Positions 27,533 through 37,947 of a stretch of 64,000 nt of DNA are shown piece by piece. Origin of the DNA: Streptomyces noursei ATCC 11455. GTDB taxonomy: Bacteria > Actinomycetota > Actinomycetes > Streptomycetales > Streptomycetaceae. The notes under the pieces are model-generated. The model worked only from the letters and a program-made list of their open reading frames with translations, did no database searches and was not told the origin of the DNA. The position numbers and the translations under genes are program-made. Location of the stretch: NCBI RefSeq assembly GCF_001704275.1, contig NZ_CP011533.1:3038001-3102000 (forward strand). Direction: 5' to 3'. Within the stretch, counting starts at the first letter, position 1. Each line of letters opens with the position of its first letter.

Positions 27533-27643
27533 GTGTCGGAAAGCCTCACCGTTGCGGGGCCTGGGAGGCCAGGCGGGAGCAGGTCCTGGCACTGTACCTC
27601 CACCGCCCCGGGGGCACCCGGGCTCCCCTGGGGCGGACGGGCG

Positions 27644-27678
27644 CGAGCCCCGCGGCCCGGGGTGGGCGGCGGGGCTCG
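27644..27678 (-). terminator. Terminator downstream of ispG
   Basis: Perfect 10-bp stem CGAGCCCCGC / GCGGGGCTCG with a 15-base loop, 23 bp after the ispG stop. Confidence 0.65.
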
Positions 27679-27700
27679 TGTGCGGCGCGTGCGGCGGCGG

Positions 27701-28858
<1,158 letters not shown>

Positions 28859-28976
28859 CTGGCGAGCAACCCCAAGGTATGGATCAAGGCCCGGATTCCG
28901 CGGGCTCCGGTCATCGAGCCTACGGCACCCGGGTTGCCGGAGGCACATCGAACCCTGACGCCCCTCGAAAGGGGGC

Positions 28977-29013
28977 GGCCGGGCACGCCCATACGGTGGC
29001 AGCGTGCCCGGCC
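28977..29013 (-). terminator. Hairpin after the site-2 protease gene
   Basis: Perfect 12-bp stem GGCCGGGCACGC / GCGTGCCCGGCC, 13-base loop, 23 bp past the stop. Confidence 0.65.
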
Positions 29014-29035
29014 GGTCGATTCAGGGACGACGGGG

Positions 29036-30337
29036 CTATGTCAGCTTCACCGGGTTCACCACGTCGGCGACCAGCACCAGCAGGGTGAAGCAGATGAAGA
29101 TCCCGGCGACGACATAGGCGATCGGCATCAGCTTGGCGACGTCGAAGGGACCGGGGTCGGGGCGCCGGACGACCTTGGCGAAGGCCCGCCGCAGCGACTC
29201 CCACAGGGCGCCGGCGATGTGGCCGCCGTCCAGCGGCAGCAGCGGCAGCATGTTGAACAGGAACAGTGAGAGGTTGAAGCCGGCGACCAGGAAGAGCATG
29301 GTCGCCACCCGCTGCTCCGGCGGGATGTGCAGGGAGAAGACCTCGCCGCCGACCCGGGCCGCGCCGACCACGCCCATCGGGGAGTCCTGCTTGCGCTCGG
29401 CGCCGTTGAAGACCGCGTTCCACAGGTCGGGGATCTTGCCGGGGACCTGCACCAGCGACTGCACGCCCTGCGTGACCATGTTGCCCATCCGGTCCACGGA
29501 CTGGCCGAAGGTCTGCTGGACGATGCCGCTGGCCGGGGTGAAGCCGAGGAAGCCGGCGGTGACGTACTCGCCGGGGACGTAGCCGCCGTGGCCGTCGGTC
29601 CTGGCGACCTTGTTCTCGATGAGGTCGGCCTGCAGGGTCACCTTGGCGCCGTGCCGCTCGACGACGAGGGTCGCCGGTCCGGTGGTCCGGCGGATCTGCT
29701 CCTGGAGGGTGCCCCAGTCGGGGACGGCGCGGCCGTTGAAGGTGACGATCTTGTCGCCGGCGCGCAGGCCGGCCGCCTTGGCCGGGGAGTCCTTGGCGCC
29801 GGCCGGGCACTTGTCGGTCTTGGCGGAGGCCGAGATGACGCAGTCGGAGACCGAGCCGACCTGGGTGGTCTGGGTGTTGATGCCGAAGCCCATCAGCACG
29901 CTCATGAAGATCACCACGGCCAGGACCAGGTTCATGAACGGCCCGGCGAACATCACGATGACGCGCTTCCACGGCTTGCGCGTGTAGAACAGCCGGTGCT
30001 CGTCGCCGGGCTGGAGCTCCTCGAAGGCCGCCGAGCGGGCGTCCTCGATCATGCCGCGGAACGGGGAGGTGGAGCGGGCCTGCAGCTTCCCGTCGTCGCC
30101 GGGCGGGAACATGCCGATCATCCGGATGTAGCCGCCCAGCGGGACCGCCTTGATGCCGTACTCGGTGTCGCCCTTCTTCCGGGAGAAGAGCGTCGGCCCG
30201 AAGCCCACCATGTACTGCGGCACGCGGATGCCGAACATCTTGGCCGTGGTGAGGTGGCCGAGCTCGTGCCAGGCGATGGAGAACAGCAGGCCGACGACGA
30301 AGACGACTATGCCGAGAATGGTCATCCAGGTCGTCAT
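29036..30337 (-). CDS. RseP-type site-2 zinc metalloprotease (M50)
   Basis: 433 residues. HELGH at 24-28 in the first transmembrane helix is the zinc site. A PDZ domain lies in the middle (about 170-260, [19 protein letters not shown]), and the third conserved helix carries the LLPLDGGH motif near the C-terminus. It cleaves membrane-embedded anti-sigma factors or signal peptides. ATG at 30337 (GGAGG upstream) overlaps the dxr stop by four bases. Confidence 0.95.
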   Translation of the reverse strand: MTTWMTILGIVVFVVGLLFSIAWHELGHLTTAKMFGIRVPQYMVGFGPTLFSRKKGDTEYGIKAVPLGGYIRMIGMFPPGDDGKLQARSTSPFRGMIEDARSAAFEELQPGDEHRLFYTRKPWKRVIVMFAGPFMNLVLAVVIFMSVLMGFGINTQTTQVGSVSDCVISASAKTDKCPAGAKDSPAKAAGLRAGDKIVTFNGRAVPDWGTLQEQIRRTTGPATLVVERHGAKVTLQADLIENKVARTDGHGGYVPGEYVTAGFLGFTPASGIVQQTFGQSVDRMGNMVTQGVQSLVQVPGKIPDLWNAVFNGAERKQDSPMGVVGAARVGGEVFSLHIPPEQRVATMLFLVAGFNLSLFLFNMLPLLPLDGGHIAGALWESLRRAFAKVVRRPDPGPFDVAKLMPIAYVVAGIFICFTLLVLVADVVNPVKLT

Positions 30338-31674
30338 GCGCGAGCCTCCGATGGGGTGCGTGCCGCCGCGGCGGCCAGTTCGCGGGCGCGGGCGCGCGCC
30401 CAGGTCTCGGCCTGCAGGACGTCCGCGACGGTGAGGGAGGTTCCACCGCCGGACGTGCCGGAGGGCCGGGCGCCGTCGTGCTGCTGCTTCATCACCACTC
30501 CGGATGCCAGTCCCTCGTCGACCACTGCGGCGACCGTATCCACAATCCCTGTGAACGGCAGCCCGCCGGTGAGGAACGCCTCGACGCACTCCTCGTTGGC
30601 GGCGTTGAACACGGCCGGGGCGGTACCGCCCAGTTCGCCGACCCGGCAGGCCAGCGGCACGGACGGGAAAGCCTCCTCGTCGAGCGGGAAGAACTCCCAG
30701 GTCCGGGCCTTCGTCCAGTCGATGCCGGGGGCCGCGTCGGGCACCCGGTCGGGCCAGCCGATGCCCAGCGCGATCGGCATCCGCATGTCGGGCGGGCTGG
30801 CCTGGGCGAGGGTGGAGCCGTCGGTGAATTCCACCATCGAGTGGACGTAGGACTGCGGATGGACGACGACCTCGATGCGGTCGAAGGGGACGTCGAAGAG
30901 CAGGTGCGCCTCGATGACCTCCAGGCCCTTGTTGACCAGGGTGGCGGAGTTGATGGTGACGACCGGGCCCATCGACCAGGTGGGGTGGGCCAGCGCCTGC
31001 TCGGGCGTGACGCCGGCCAGTTCGCGCCGGGTGCGGCCGCGGAACGGGCCGCCGGAGGCGGTGACCACCAGCTTGCGGACCTCGGCGCGGGTGCCGCCGG
31101 TCAGCGCCTGGAAGAGCGCGGAGTGCTCGGAGTCGACGGGGATGATCTGGCCCGGCTTGGCGACGGCCTTGACCAGCGGGCCGCCGACGATCAGCGACTC
31201 CTTGTTGGCGAGGGCCAGCACCCGGCCGGCCTTCAGGGCGGCGAGGGTGGGGGCGAGGCCGATGGAGCCGGTGATGCCGTTGAGGACGGTGTGGCACTCC
31301 GAGGGGCCGGCGGCGGCGAGCTCGGTGGCCGCGTCGGGACCGGCGAGGATCTCCGGCAGCGGCTCGCCGGCGCCGTAGCGCGCGGCCAGCGCCTCGCGGA
31401 GCGCGGGGACGGCCTCCTCGCGCGCCACCGCGACGGCGGCGACCCGCAGCCGGTGCGCCTGCTCGGCCAGCAGCTCGACCCGGCCGCCGGACGCGGCGAG
31501 CGCGGTGACCCGGAACCGGTCGGGGTTGCGCAGCACGATGTCGATGGCCTGGGTGCCGATCGAGCCGGTCGAGCCGAGGATCACGATCTCCCGGGGGCCG
31601 GCCGGGTGGCTGGCGGCCGAGCCGTCGGCGGCCGGCTCGAAGCGCAGGTGCGGGTGGGCGAGGCTGTCCGTCAT
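30334..31674 (-). CDS. dxr: 1-deoxy-D-xylulose-5-phosphate reductoisomerase (MEP pathway)
   Basis: 446 residues; NADPH-dependent conversion of DXP to MEP, the committed isoprenoid step. Rossmann motif [12 protein letters not shown] (about 33-44), metal/substrate segment [18 protein letters not shown] and the HPTWSMG loop are present. I took ATG 31674 (MTDSLAHPH); an ATG three codons upstream (31683) is equally unsupported by a ribosome site. Coupled to the downstream site-2 protease. Confidence 0.96.
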   Translation of the reverse strand: MTDSLAHPHLRFEPAADGSAASHPAGPREIVILGSTGSIGTQAIDIVLRNPDRFRVTALAASGGRVELLAEQAHRLRVAAVAVAREEAVPALREALAARYGAGEPLPEILAGPDAATELAAAGPSECHTVLNGITGSIGLAPTLAALKAGRVLALANKESLIVGGPLVKAVAKPGQIIPVDSEHSALFQALTGGTRAEVRKLVVTASGGPFRGRTRRELAGVTPEQALAHPTWSMGPVVTINSATLVNKGLEVIEAHLLFDVPFDRIEVVVHPQSYVHSMVEFTDGSTLAQASPPDMRMPIALGIGWPDRVPDAAPGIDWTKARTWEFFPLDEEAFPSVPLACRVGELGGTAPAVFNAANEECVEAFLTGGLPFTGIVDTVAAVVDEGLASGVVMKQQHDGARPSGTSGGGTSLTVADVLQAETWARARARELAAAAARTPSEARA

Positions 31675-31730
31675 GTGGTCCATTGTGGCCGGTCGGCACG
31701 GTGCCCCGGCCACCGAGGGCGCCCGCACCC

Positions 31731-31760
31731 CGTACGGGCGACGCGCGGGCCGCCCGTACG
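31731..31760. terminator. Hairpin between dxr and the acyl-CoA dehydrogenase
   Basis: Perfect 10-bp stem CGTACGGGCG / CGCCCGTACG, 10-base loop, located immediately after the acyl-CoA dehydrogenase stop on the minus strand. Confidence 0.6.
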
Positions 31761-31773
31761 AAGCGGTGCGGGT

Positions 31774-33693
31774 TTACCGGAAGGGCCGGCGGGCGTTGTC
31801 CTTGGTGCTCCGGCCGGGGGCGGCGTCGGCGATCCAGGCACCGTCGCCGCTGGGGTCGACGACGCCCTCCTCCAGCCAGGTGTAGCGACCGCCGAGGACG
31901 CCGGAGACGACCTTGCGGTCCAGTTCGTCGGTGTTGGTCCACAGCCGGTGGAAGAGTTCCTCGACGCGGATCCGGGCCTGCCGGCAGAAGGCGTCCGCCA
32001 GCTGGTACGCCTCCTGGCCGTGGGCGCCGGTGAGCCGCAGGTGCTCGGCCCGGACGCAGGCCGCGCTCATCGCGAACAGCTCCGCGCCGATGTCGACGAT
32101 CCGGCCGAGGAAGCCCTGCTTGGTCTCCATCTTCCCCTGCCAGCGGGACATCGCGTAGAAGGTGGACCGGGCGAGCTTGCGGGAGGTCCGCTCGACGTAC
32201 CGCAGATGACCCGCCAGTTCACCGAACTCCTGGTAGGTGCGCGGGAGTTGGCCGGGGCCGGCGACGAGCTTGGGCAGCCAGCGGGCGTAGAAGCCGCCGG
32301 CCTTGGCGGCCGCCCGGCCCTTGTCGGCCAGCGACTTGTCGGGGTCGATGAGGTCGCCGGCGACGGACAGGTGGGCGTCCACCGCCTCGCGGGCGATCAG
32401 CAGGTGCATGATCTCCGTGGAGCCCTCGAAGATCCGGTTGATCCGCATGTCCCGCAGCGTCTGCTCGGCCGGGACGGCGCGTTCGCCGCGGGCGGCGAGC
32501 GAGTCGGCGGTCTCGAAGCCCCGGCCGCCGCGGATCTGGACCAGTTCGTCGGCGATCCGCCAGCCCATCTCGGAGCCGTAGAGCTTGGCGAGGGCGGCCT
32601 CGATGCGGATGTCGTTGCGGTTCTCGTCGGCCATCTGGGAGGCGAGGTCCACGACGGCTTCCAGGGCGAAGGTGGTCGCCGCGATGAAGGAGATCTTGGC
32701 GCCGACCGCCTCGTGCTTGGCGATCGGGCGGCCCCACTGCTCGCGGGCGCCGGACCACTCGCGGGCGATCTTCAGGCACCACTTGCCGGTGCCGGCGCAC
32801 ATCGCGGGCAGCGAGAGCCGACCGGTGTTGAGCGTGGTCAGGGCGATCTTCAGGCCGGCGCCCTCGGGGCCGATGCGGTTGGCGGCCGGCACCCGCACCC
32901 GGTGGAAGCGGGTGACGCCGTTCTCCAGGCCGCGCAGGCCCATGAAGGCGTTGCGGTTCTCGACGGTGATACCGGGCGAGTCGGCCTCGACGACGAAGGC
33001 GGTGATGCCGCCCTTGTGCCCCTCGGAGGCGGGCACCCGGGCCATCACCACCAGCAGGTCGGCGACCACGCCGTTGGTGGTCCACAGCTTCACGCCGTCG
33101 AGGACGTAGTCCTCGCCGTCGGGGACCGCGGCAGTCGCCAGCCGGGCCGGGTCGGAGCCCACGTCGGGTTCGGTGAGCAGGAAGGCCGAGATGTCCGTAC
33201 GGGCCAGCCGCGGCAGGAACGCCTCCTTCTGCTCCTGGGTGCCGAAGAGCTTCAGCGGCTGCGGTACGCCGATCGACTGATGCGCGGAGAGCAGCGCACC
33301 GATCGCCGGGCTGGCCGAGCCGACCAGGGCGAGGGCGCGGTTGTAGTAGACCTGGGTGAGCCCGAGACCGCCGTACTTGGGGTCGATCTTCATGCCGAGG
33401 GCGCCCAGTTCCTTCAGGCCGCGGACGGTCTCGTCCGGAATGCGGCCCTCCCGTTCGATGCGGGCGCCGTCGATCTCCGTCTCGCAGAACTCCCGCAGCG
33501 TGGCCAGGAACTTCTCGCCGCGCCGGACGTCGTCCACCGCGGGGGTGGGGTGCGGATGGATGAGGTCGAGCCGGAAGCGCCCCAGGAACAGCTCCTTGGC
33601 GAAGCTGGGCTTGTGCCAGTCCTGCTCACGGGCCGCCTCGGCGACCCGACGGGCTTCGCGCTCGGAAACGTTGCGGATGGACGGAGCGGTCAT
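31774..33693 (-). CDS. Long acyl-CoA dehydrogenase family protein
   Basis: 639 residues, far longer than the ~385 of short-chain enzymes. FAD-dependent dehydrogenase core (about 55-460) with [39 protein letters not shown] and KYGGLGL; an extra ~150-residue helical C-terminal domain resembles very-long-chain type enzymes. GAGGTGAGCTCC precedes the ATG. The promoter region contains a perfect palindrome at 33758-33772. Substrate chain length cannot be read from sequence. Confidence 0.93.
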   Translation of the reverse strand: MTAPSIRNVSEREARRVAEAAREQDWHKPSFAKELFLGRFRLDLIHPHPTPAVDDVRRGEKFLATLREFCETEIDGARIEREGRIPDETVRGLKELGALGMKIDPKYGGLGLTQVYYNRALALVGSASPAIGALLSAHQSIGVPQPLKLFGTQEQKEAFLPRLARTDISAFLLTEPDVGSDPARLATAAVPDGEDYVLDGVKLWTTNGVVADLLVVMARVPASEGHKGGITAFVVEADSPGITVENRNAFMGLRGLENGVTRFHRVRVPAANRIGPEGAGLKIALTTLNTGRLSLPAMCAGTGKWCLKIAREWSGAREQWGRPIAKHEAVGAKISFIAATTFALEAVVDLASQMADENRNDIRIEAALAKLYGSEMGWRIADELVQIRGGRGFETADSLAARGERAVPAEQTLRDMRINRIFEGSTEIMHLLIAREAVDAHLSVAGDLIDPDKSLADKGRAAAKAGGFYARWLPKLVAGPGQLPRTYQEFGELAGHLRYVERTSRKLARSTFYAMSRWQGKMETKQGFLGRIVDIGAELFAMSAACVRAEHLRLTGAHGQEAYQLADAFCRQARIRVEELFHRLWTNTDELDRKVVSGVLGGRYTWLEEGVVDPSGDGAWIADAAPGRSTKDNARRPFR

Positions 33694-33757
33694 CAGGAGC
33701 TCACCTCGCCGCGGATCGGGAGTTCTGCCGGCGGACCGGTCGGCCGCCGGGCAGTGC

Positions 33758-33772
33758 TACTTGTGACAAGTA
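33758..33772. promoter_or_regulatory. Candidate operator, perfect palindrome
   Basis: TACTTGT-G-ACAAGTA, 7-bp arms around one base, 65 bp upstream of the acyl-CoA dehydrogenase start. Size and symmetry fit a TetR/FadR-type site. Confidence 0.6.
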
Positions 33773-33814
33773 CCCGATCCGCGCGGGTTGCACCAGCGGA
33801 GCGGAGGCCGGGGT

Positions 33815-33856
33815 GGGGGTACCTCCCATGTCCTCAAGACATGGGGGAGGGTCCCC
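33815..33856. repeat. Stem-loop of the dispersed streptomycete intergenic type
   Basis: GGGGGTACCTCCCATGTC, loop CTCAA, then GACATGGGGGAGGGTCCCC. Stem-loops of the form GGTACCTCCC...GGGGGAGG are recalled as a common dispersed intergenic repeat in Streptomyces. Only one copy was seen here. Confidence 0.6.
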
Positions 33857-34194
33857 GCCAGGGACGGGACGCGCGGCACCGGGCGGCCTTCCGGCGGGGG
33901 TGCGGCATACCGCGCTGGTTGTACGCGCGGAGCGGCTCCTCCCCCCGCCGGTACGGCCCCGCATCCGCCTCGGTCAGGAGGATCCGGGGCGGAACGGGGC
34001 CGTAGCGTCTGAAGTCCGGGCTGGCGGGGGGCAGTGCCGGAAACGGGGAACGCGGCGCGCTCCGGAAACAGGGTGCCGGAGCGCGCCGCGCGAGAGGCCG
34101 GCGCCGGGGGGTGCGCCGGCCGGGACCTGGCGGGCGGTACGGCCCAAGGGACGGCCGTCGCTGTCCACCGGACCAGGCCGGATCAAAGGGGGTG

Positions 34195-34224
34195 CGGGCG
34201 GGCCGGGGGCGACCGGCCCGCCCG
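34195..34224 (-). terminator. Terminator downstream of the 34245 aldehyde dehydrogenase
   Basis: Perfect 12-bp stem CGGGCGGGCCGG / CCGGCCCGCCCG with a 6-base loop. Confidence 0.75.
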
Positions 34225-34244
34225 GTTCCGGGATTTCCCGGGGC

Positions 34245-35702
34245 CTACAGGTCCAGTCCGGTGAGGACCAGGACCCGCTCGTAGGTGTAGTCGTCCATGG
34301 CGTAGCGGACGCCCTCGCGGCCGACGCCGGACTGCTTGACGCCGCCGTAGGGCATCTGGTCGGCGCGGTAGGACGGCACGTCGCCGATGACCACGCCGCC
34401 GACCTCCAGTGCGCGGTGGGCGCGGAAGGCGGTCCTGGCGTCGTGCGTGAACACGCCGGCCTGAAGGCCGAACTTGGAGTCGTTGACGGCTGCGAACGCC
34501 GCGTCCACCCCGTCGACCTTCTGGAGGGTGAGCACCGGGCCGAAGACCTCCTCGGTGGCGAGGGTGGCGCCGGCCGGCACGTTCTCCAGCACGGTCGGCG
34601 CGTAGGAGGCGCCGTCGCGCTTGCCGCCGGTGAGGAGCCGGGCACCGCGCTCGACGGCGTCGTCCACCCAGGACTCCACGCGCTTGGCGGCGTCCTCGCT
34701 GACCAGCGGGCCGACCTCGGTGGCCGGGTCCGTCGGGTCGCCGGTGACCTGGGCCTCGACCCGCTCCACGACCTTGGCCACCAGTCGGTCGTAGACCGAG
34801 GCGTCGGCGATGACCCGCTGCACCGAGATGCAGGACTGGCCGCCCTGGTAGTTGGCGAAGGTGGCGATGCGCTGCGCCGCCCAGTCCAGGTCCTGCTCGG
34901 AGGACCAGTCGGGCAGGACGACGGCCGCGCCGTTGCCGCCCAGCTCCAGGGTGCAGTGCTTGCGCGGCACCGAGTCGAGGATGGCGTAGCCGACCGTGTC
35001 GGAGCCGGTGAAGGAGATGACCGGCAGCCGCTCGTCCTGGACCAGCGCCGGCATCCGGTCGTTGGGGACCGGGAGGATCGACCAGGAGCCGGCGGGCAGG
35101 TCGGTGCCGGCCAGCAGCTCACCGATGATCAGGCCGGAGAGCGGGGTGGCCGGGGCGGGCTTGAGGATGATCGGGACACCGGCGGCGATGGCCGGGGCGA
35201 TCTTGTGGGCGCAGAGGTTCAGCGGGAAGTTGAACGGCGCGATGCCCAGGACCGTGCCGCGCGGGAAGCGGCGGGTCAGCGCGAGCCGGCCGGCGCCGCC
35301 CGCGTCGGTGTCCAGGCGCTGCGCCTCGCCGCCGTTGAAGCGGCGGGCCTCCTCGGCCGCGAAGCGGAACACGGAGACGGCCCGGCCGACCTCGCCGCGC
35401 GCCCACTTGATGGGCTTGCCGTTCTCCGCGGAGATCAGCTGGGCGATCTCCTCGGTGCGCTCCACCAGCCCGCGCACCACGTGGTCCAGGGCGGCGGCCC
35501 GCACGTGGGCGGGGGTCGCGGCCAGCTCGTCCTGGACCGCGACGGAGGCGGCGACGGCCTCCTCGACCTGGGCCTCGGTGGGCACGCTCACCGTGCCGAC
35601 GAGGCGGCCGTCCCAGGGGGAGGTGACATCGAAGGTGGTCTCGCCGGTGGCCTCACGGCCGGCGAGCCAGAAGGCGGTGGGGGCTGCAGCAGTGTTCGGC
35701 AC
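34245..35702 (-). CDS. NAD(P)-dependent aldehyde dehydrogenase
   Basis: 486 residues. The catalytic Cys is C291 (GGQSCISVQR), and the general-base Glu lies in LELGGNGAAV; cofactor segments APFNFPLNL and FTGSDTVG are present. Closer in pattern to the succinate-semialdehyde/glycolaldehyde group than to the two gamma-aminobutyraldehyde enzymes further right. GTG at 35702. Divergence is not possible here: the PucR regulator gene lies upstream on the same strand. With gabT nearby, oxidation of succinate semialdehyde is a reasonable guess, not shown. Confidence 0.92.
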   Translation of the reverse strand: MPNTAAAPTAFWLAGREATGETTFDVTSPWDGRLVGTVSVPTEAQVEEAVAASVAVQDELAATPAHVRAAALDHVVRGLVERTEEIAQLISAENGKPIKWARGEVGRAVSVFRFAAEEARRFNGGEAQRLDTDAGGAGRLALTRRFPRGTVLGIAPFNFPLNLCAHKIAPAIAAGVPIILKPAPATPLSGLIIGELLAGTDLPAGSWSILPVPNDRMPALVQDERLPVISFTGSDTVGYAILDSVPRKHCTLELGGNGAAVVLPDWSSEQDLDWAAQRIATFANYQGGQSCISVQRVIADASVYDRLVAKVVERVEAQVTGDPTDPATEVGPLVSEDAAKRVESWVDDAVERGARLLTGGKRDGASYAPTVLENVPAGATLATEEVFGPVLTLQKVDGVDAAFAAVNDSKFGLQAGVFTHDARTAFRAHRALEVGGVVIGDVPSYRADQMPYGGVKQSGVGREGVRYAMDDYTYERVLVLTGLDL

Positions 35703-35911
35703 AGTGGATCCCGGCCCTTCAGTGATGGTGGGTGGTGCGCGCGCAGCTCTGGGAGCGGCTTGGCGTGGACTCTGCAGCCCACCGTAGGGGTGCGACGCCC
35801 TCCTGACGCTTGTCCGAAGCGGCGTAATCCGCGGGGGCGTCTCTCCGTGGTGGAGTCCACGGCCCCGCCGCGGCATGACATCGCAGGTCGGACGGCCCCT
35901 GGCCGCGCGAC

Positions 35912-35931
35912 CGGGCCGCTGCGCCGGCCCG
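35912..35931 (-). terminator. Small hairpin after the PucR-type regulator
   Basis: CGGGCCG / CGGCCCG stem with a 6-base loop, 23 bp past the stop. Confidence 0.45.
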
Positions 35932-35953
35932 TCGCCGGCGCGTCCTGCCCGCC

Positions 35954-37642
35954 CTACTCCCCCGCCTGCGCCGACGTCGCCTTCAGCGCCAGCCACAGCT
36001 CCATCCGGACGTCCGGGTCGTCCAGCGAGCGGCCCAGGATCTCCTCCACCCGCCGCATCCGGTACCGCAGGGTGTGACGGTGGACGCCCAGGTCGGCGGC
36101 GGCCGCGTCCCACTGGCCGTGCCGGGCGAGCCAGGCCCGCAGGGACGCCACCAGGTCGCCGCGCCCGGTCGCGTCGTGCTCGCGCAGCGCGCGCAGCAGG
36201 CCGTCGGCGAAGGCCCGTACCGCGTCGTCGGCGAGCAGCGGCAGCACCGAGCCGGCCGCCACGTCCTCGTGCTCCACCAGCGTGCGGCCGCGCCGGCGGG
36301 CGACGGAGAGCGCCTGCTCGGCCTGGCGGTAGGCGTGGGCTGCGGCCATCGGACCAGTGGGGGCGGAGAGGCCGATGGCCACGCCGTCGGCCTCCCGGCC
36401 GGTGCCGGGCCGGGAGTTCCGGCCGCGCGGGCGCGGCTGCGCGCCGAGGCGGGCCTCGGCCTCGGCGGCGAACGCGGCGCAGGCGTCCGCGGCCGCGCCG
36501 CCGTCCGTGACCAGCACGATCAGCCGGCCGCCGTCCGGTACGGCGAGCACCGCCTCGCCGGTACGGGCGGCGGCGGACTCCATGGCGTCGGCGAGCGCGT
36601 CCAGGACGGGCACGGCGCCGGCGCCCGACGGCGCGGGGGTGCCACCCGGGTCGAACGAAGCCGGGAGCTTGGGGGCGGCCGGCTGGTCGTCGGCGGGCAC
36701 CGGCTCGGCCACCACCATCCGGAACGGGGCGTCCAGCAGCCCGCCGTAGAGCCGCCCGGCCACCGCCCGGGCGTGGTCCGGCTCGCCCGCGAGCAGCATC
36801 TTCAGCACCGCGTCGCCCAGCCGCTGTTCGGCGTCCTGGAGCGCCCGGGACCGCTCGGTGGTCAACGTCAGCAGCGCGACCGCGGAGTTCACCGCGTACC
36901 GCTCGGCGGTCCCCAGCGACGCTCCGGTCCCCACGGCGAGCACCCCGCGGGCCCGGCGCCCGGTGCCCAGCGACTGGAGCTCCACCCGGTCGTCGCCGTC
37001 GGTGTCGCTGACGACCGAGCTGGCCGGTGCCGGACGCTCGCGCAGCCGCGCCACGTCCTCGGCGAGCCGGGCCGCCCGCCGCGCCGCCCACTCGGGGGCG
37101 GCCGCCACCACCGCTCCGGACGCGTCGTAGAGCGCCGCCCAGCCGTTCAGGTGCGCCGCGAGCCGGGCCAGCAGCTCGGTCGGCCCCTCTGCGCTGAGGG
37201 CCGCCCGGGTCAGCTCCCGCTGCGCCTCGAAACCGGCGGTCACCGCGCGGTACTGGTCGGCCGCCACGGACGCCGACACCGCCTTGCTGATCGCGATGAA
37301 CGGCGTCCGGCGCGGCACCCCGAGCAGCGGCAGGTGGTGCCGGCGCGCCGCCTCGACCAGCGCCTCGGGCACCCCCTCGTAGTTCACCCCGACCGCGAAG
37401 CCCAACCCGACCACGCCGGCCTCGGCGACCCGCCGCACATACCGGTCCGCGGTCTCCGGATCCTCCGCGTCCAGCTTGAGCGCGGTGATCAGCAGCAGTT
37501 CCCCGCCCTCCATGTACGGCACCGGGTCGATCAGCTCGCTGGCGTGCGCCCAGCGCACCGGGACGTTCAGCTGGTCCTGGCCCGCGAGCACGGTCAGCTT
37601 GAGCGCGGTGTGGTTGACCAGGGAGGCGAGGGTGTGCGGCAT
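35954..37642 (-). CDS. PucR-family transcriptional regulator
   Basis: 562 residues. The N-terminal purine-catabolism (PucR) domain (about 1-125) begins LASLVNHTALKLTVLAGQDQLNVPVRWAH-like; a central variable ligand-like region follows; the C-terminal helix-turn-helix has AAADLGVHRHTLRYRMRRVEEILGRSLDDPDVR (HTH_30 type). It lies among GABA/polyamine genes and is a likely local regulator. ATG at 37642 with GAAGG. A 16-bp direct repeat lies 96-140 bp upstream. Confidence 0.93.
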   Translation of the reverse strand: MPHTLASLVNHTALKLTVLAGQDQLNVPVRWAHASELIDPVPYMEGGELLLITALKLDAEDPETADRYVRRVAEAGVVGLGFAVGVNYEGVPEALVEAARRHHLPLLGVPRRTPFIAISKAVSASVAADQYRAVTAGFEAQRELTRAALSAEGPTELLARLAAHLNGWAALYDASGAVVAAAPEWAARRAARLAEDVARLRERPAPASSVVSDTDGDDRVELQSLGTGRRARGVLAVGTGASLGTAERYAVNSAVALLTLTTERSRALQDAEQRLGDAVLKMLLAGEPDHARAVAGRLYGGLLDAPFRMVVAEPVPADDQPAAPKLPASFDPGGTPAPSGAGAVPVLDALADAMESAAARTGEAVLAVPDGGRLIVLVTDGGAAADACAAFAAEAEARLGAQPRPRGRNSRPGTGREADGVAIGLSAPTGPMAAAHAYRQAEQALSVARRRGRTLVEHEDVAAGSVLPLLADDAVRAFADGLLRALREHDATGRGDLVASLRAWLARHGQWDAAAADLGVHRHTLRYRMRRVEEILGRSLDDPDVRMELWLALKATSAQAGE

Positions 37643-37947
37643 GGGACCTTCGATGGCTCCGGCGGACGGCACGACCGCGACCGGCTGCCGAGTACCCCTG
37701 CCGGCCTCCTGCCGACTCCCGCCGATCGTCCGCGCCGCCCGTATGAACGGCTGGCGTGTACGCCGTCCCGTATGAACGGCTGCTGCCGATTCTGCCTCAA
37801 CGGACGGTTTCGCGAACACTCCCCGATGACCGACGGATCACGACGGATGACGACGGATGACGGGGTGCCCGGCGGCCCCTCCCCCTCCCCCTCCCCTTCC
37901 CTCAGGCCGAGGGCCGCGCCTCGCCCCGGGGAAGGGGGACGGGGCGG
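37643..37947. other. Intergenic region upstream of the PucR-type regulator
   Basis: 305 bp without a gene. Besides the 16-bp direct repeat it has ACGACGGATG-type short repeats near 37840-37860 and a CCCCTCC-rich tract near 37875-37905. Confidence 0.45.
37738..37782. repeat. 16-bp direct repeat (candidate regulator boxes)
   Basis: CCCGTATGAACGGCTG occurs at 37738-37753 and 37767-37782 without a mismatch. Each contains the near-palindrome CCGT-ATGA-ACGG. Start-to-start distance is 29 bp. Confidence 0.65.

Larger units (their letters stand above)
33694..34244. other. 551-bp gap with regulatory palindrome and stem-loop repeat
   Basis: No gene recognised. The gap holds the 33758-33772 palindrome, the 33815-33856 stem-loop and the ALDH terminator at 34195-34224. 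The stretch 33860-34190 is GC-rich and shows nothing else clear. Confidence 0.5.

Noticed and set aside
30478..34005. An 1175-codon plus-strand frame over dxr and the acyl-CoA dehydrogenase
   Set aside because: Both strands cannot be coding here; the minus-strand genes have clear catalytic motifs.
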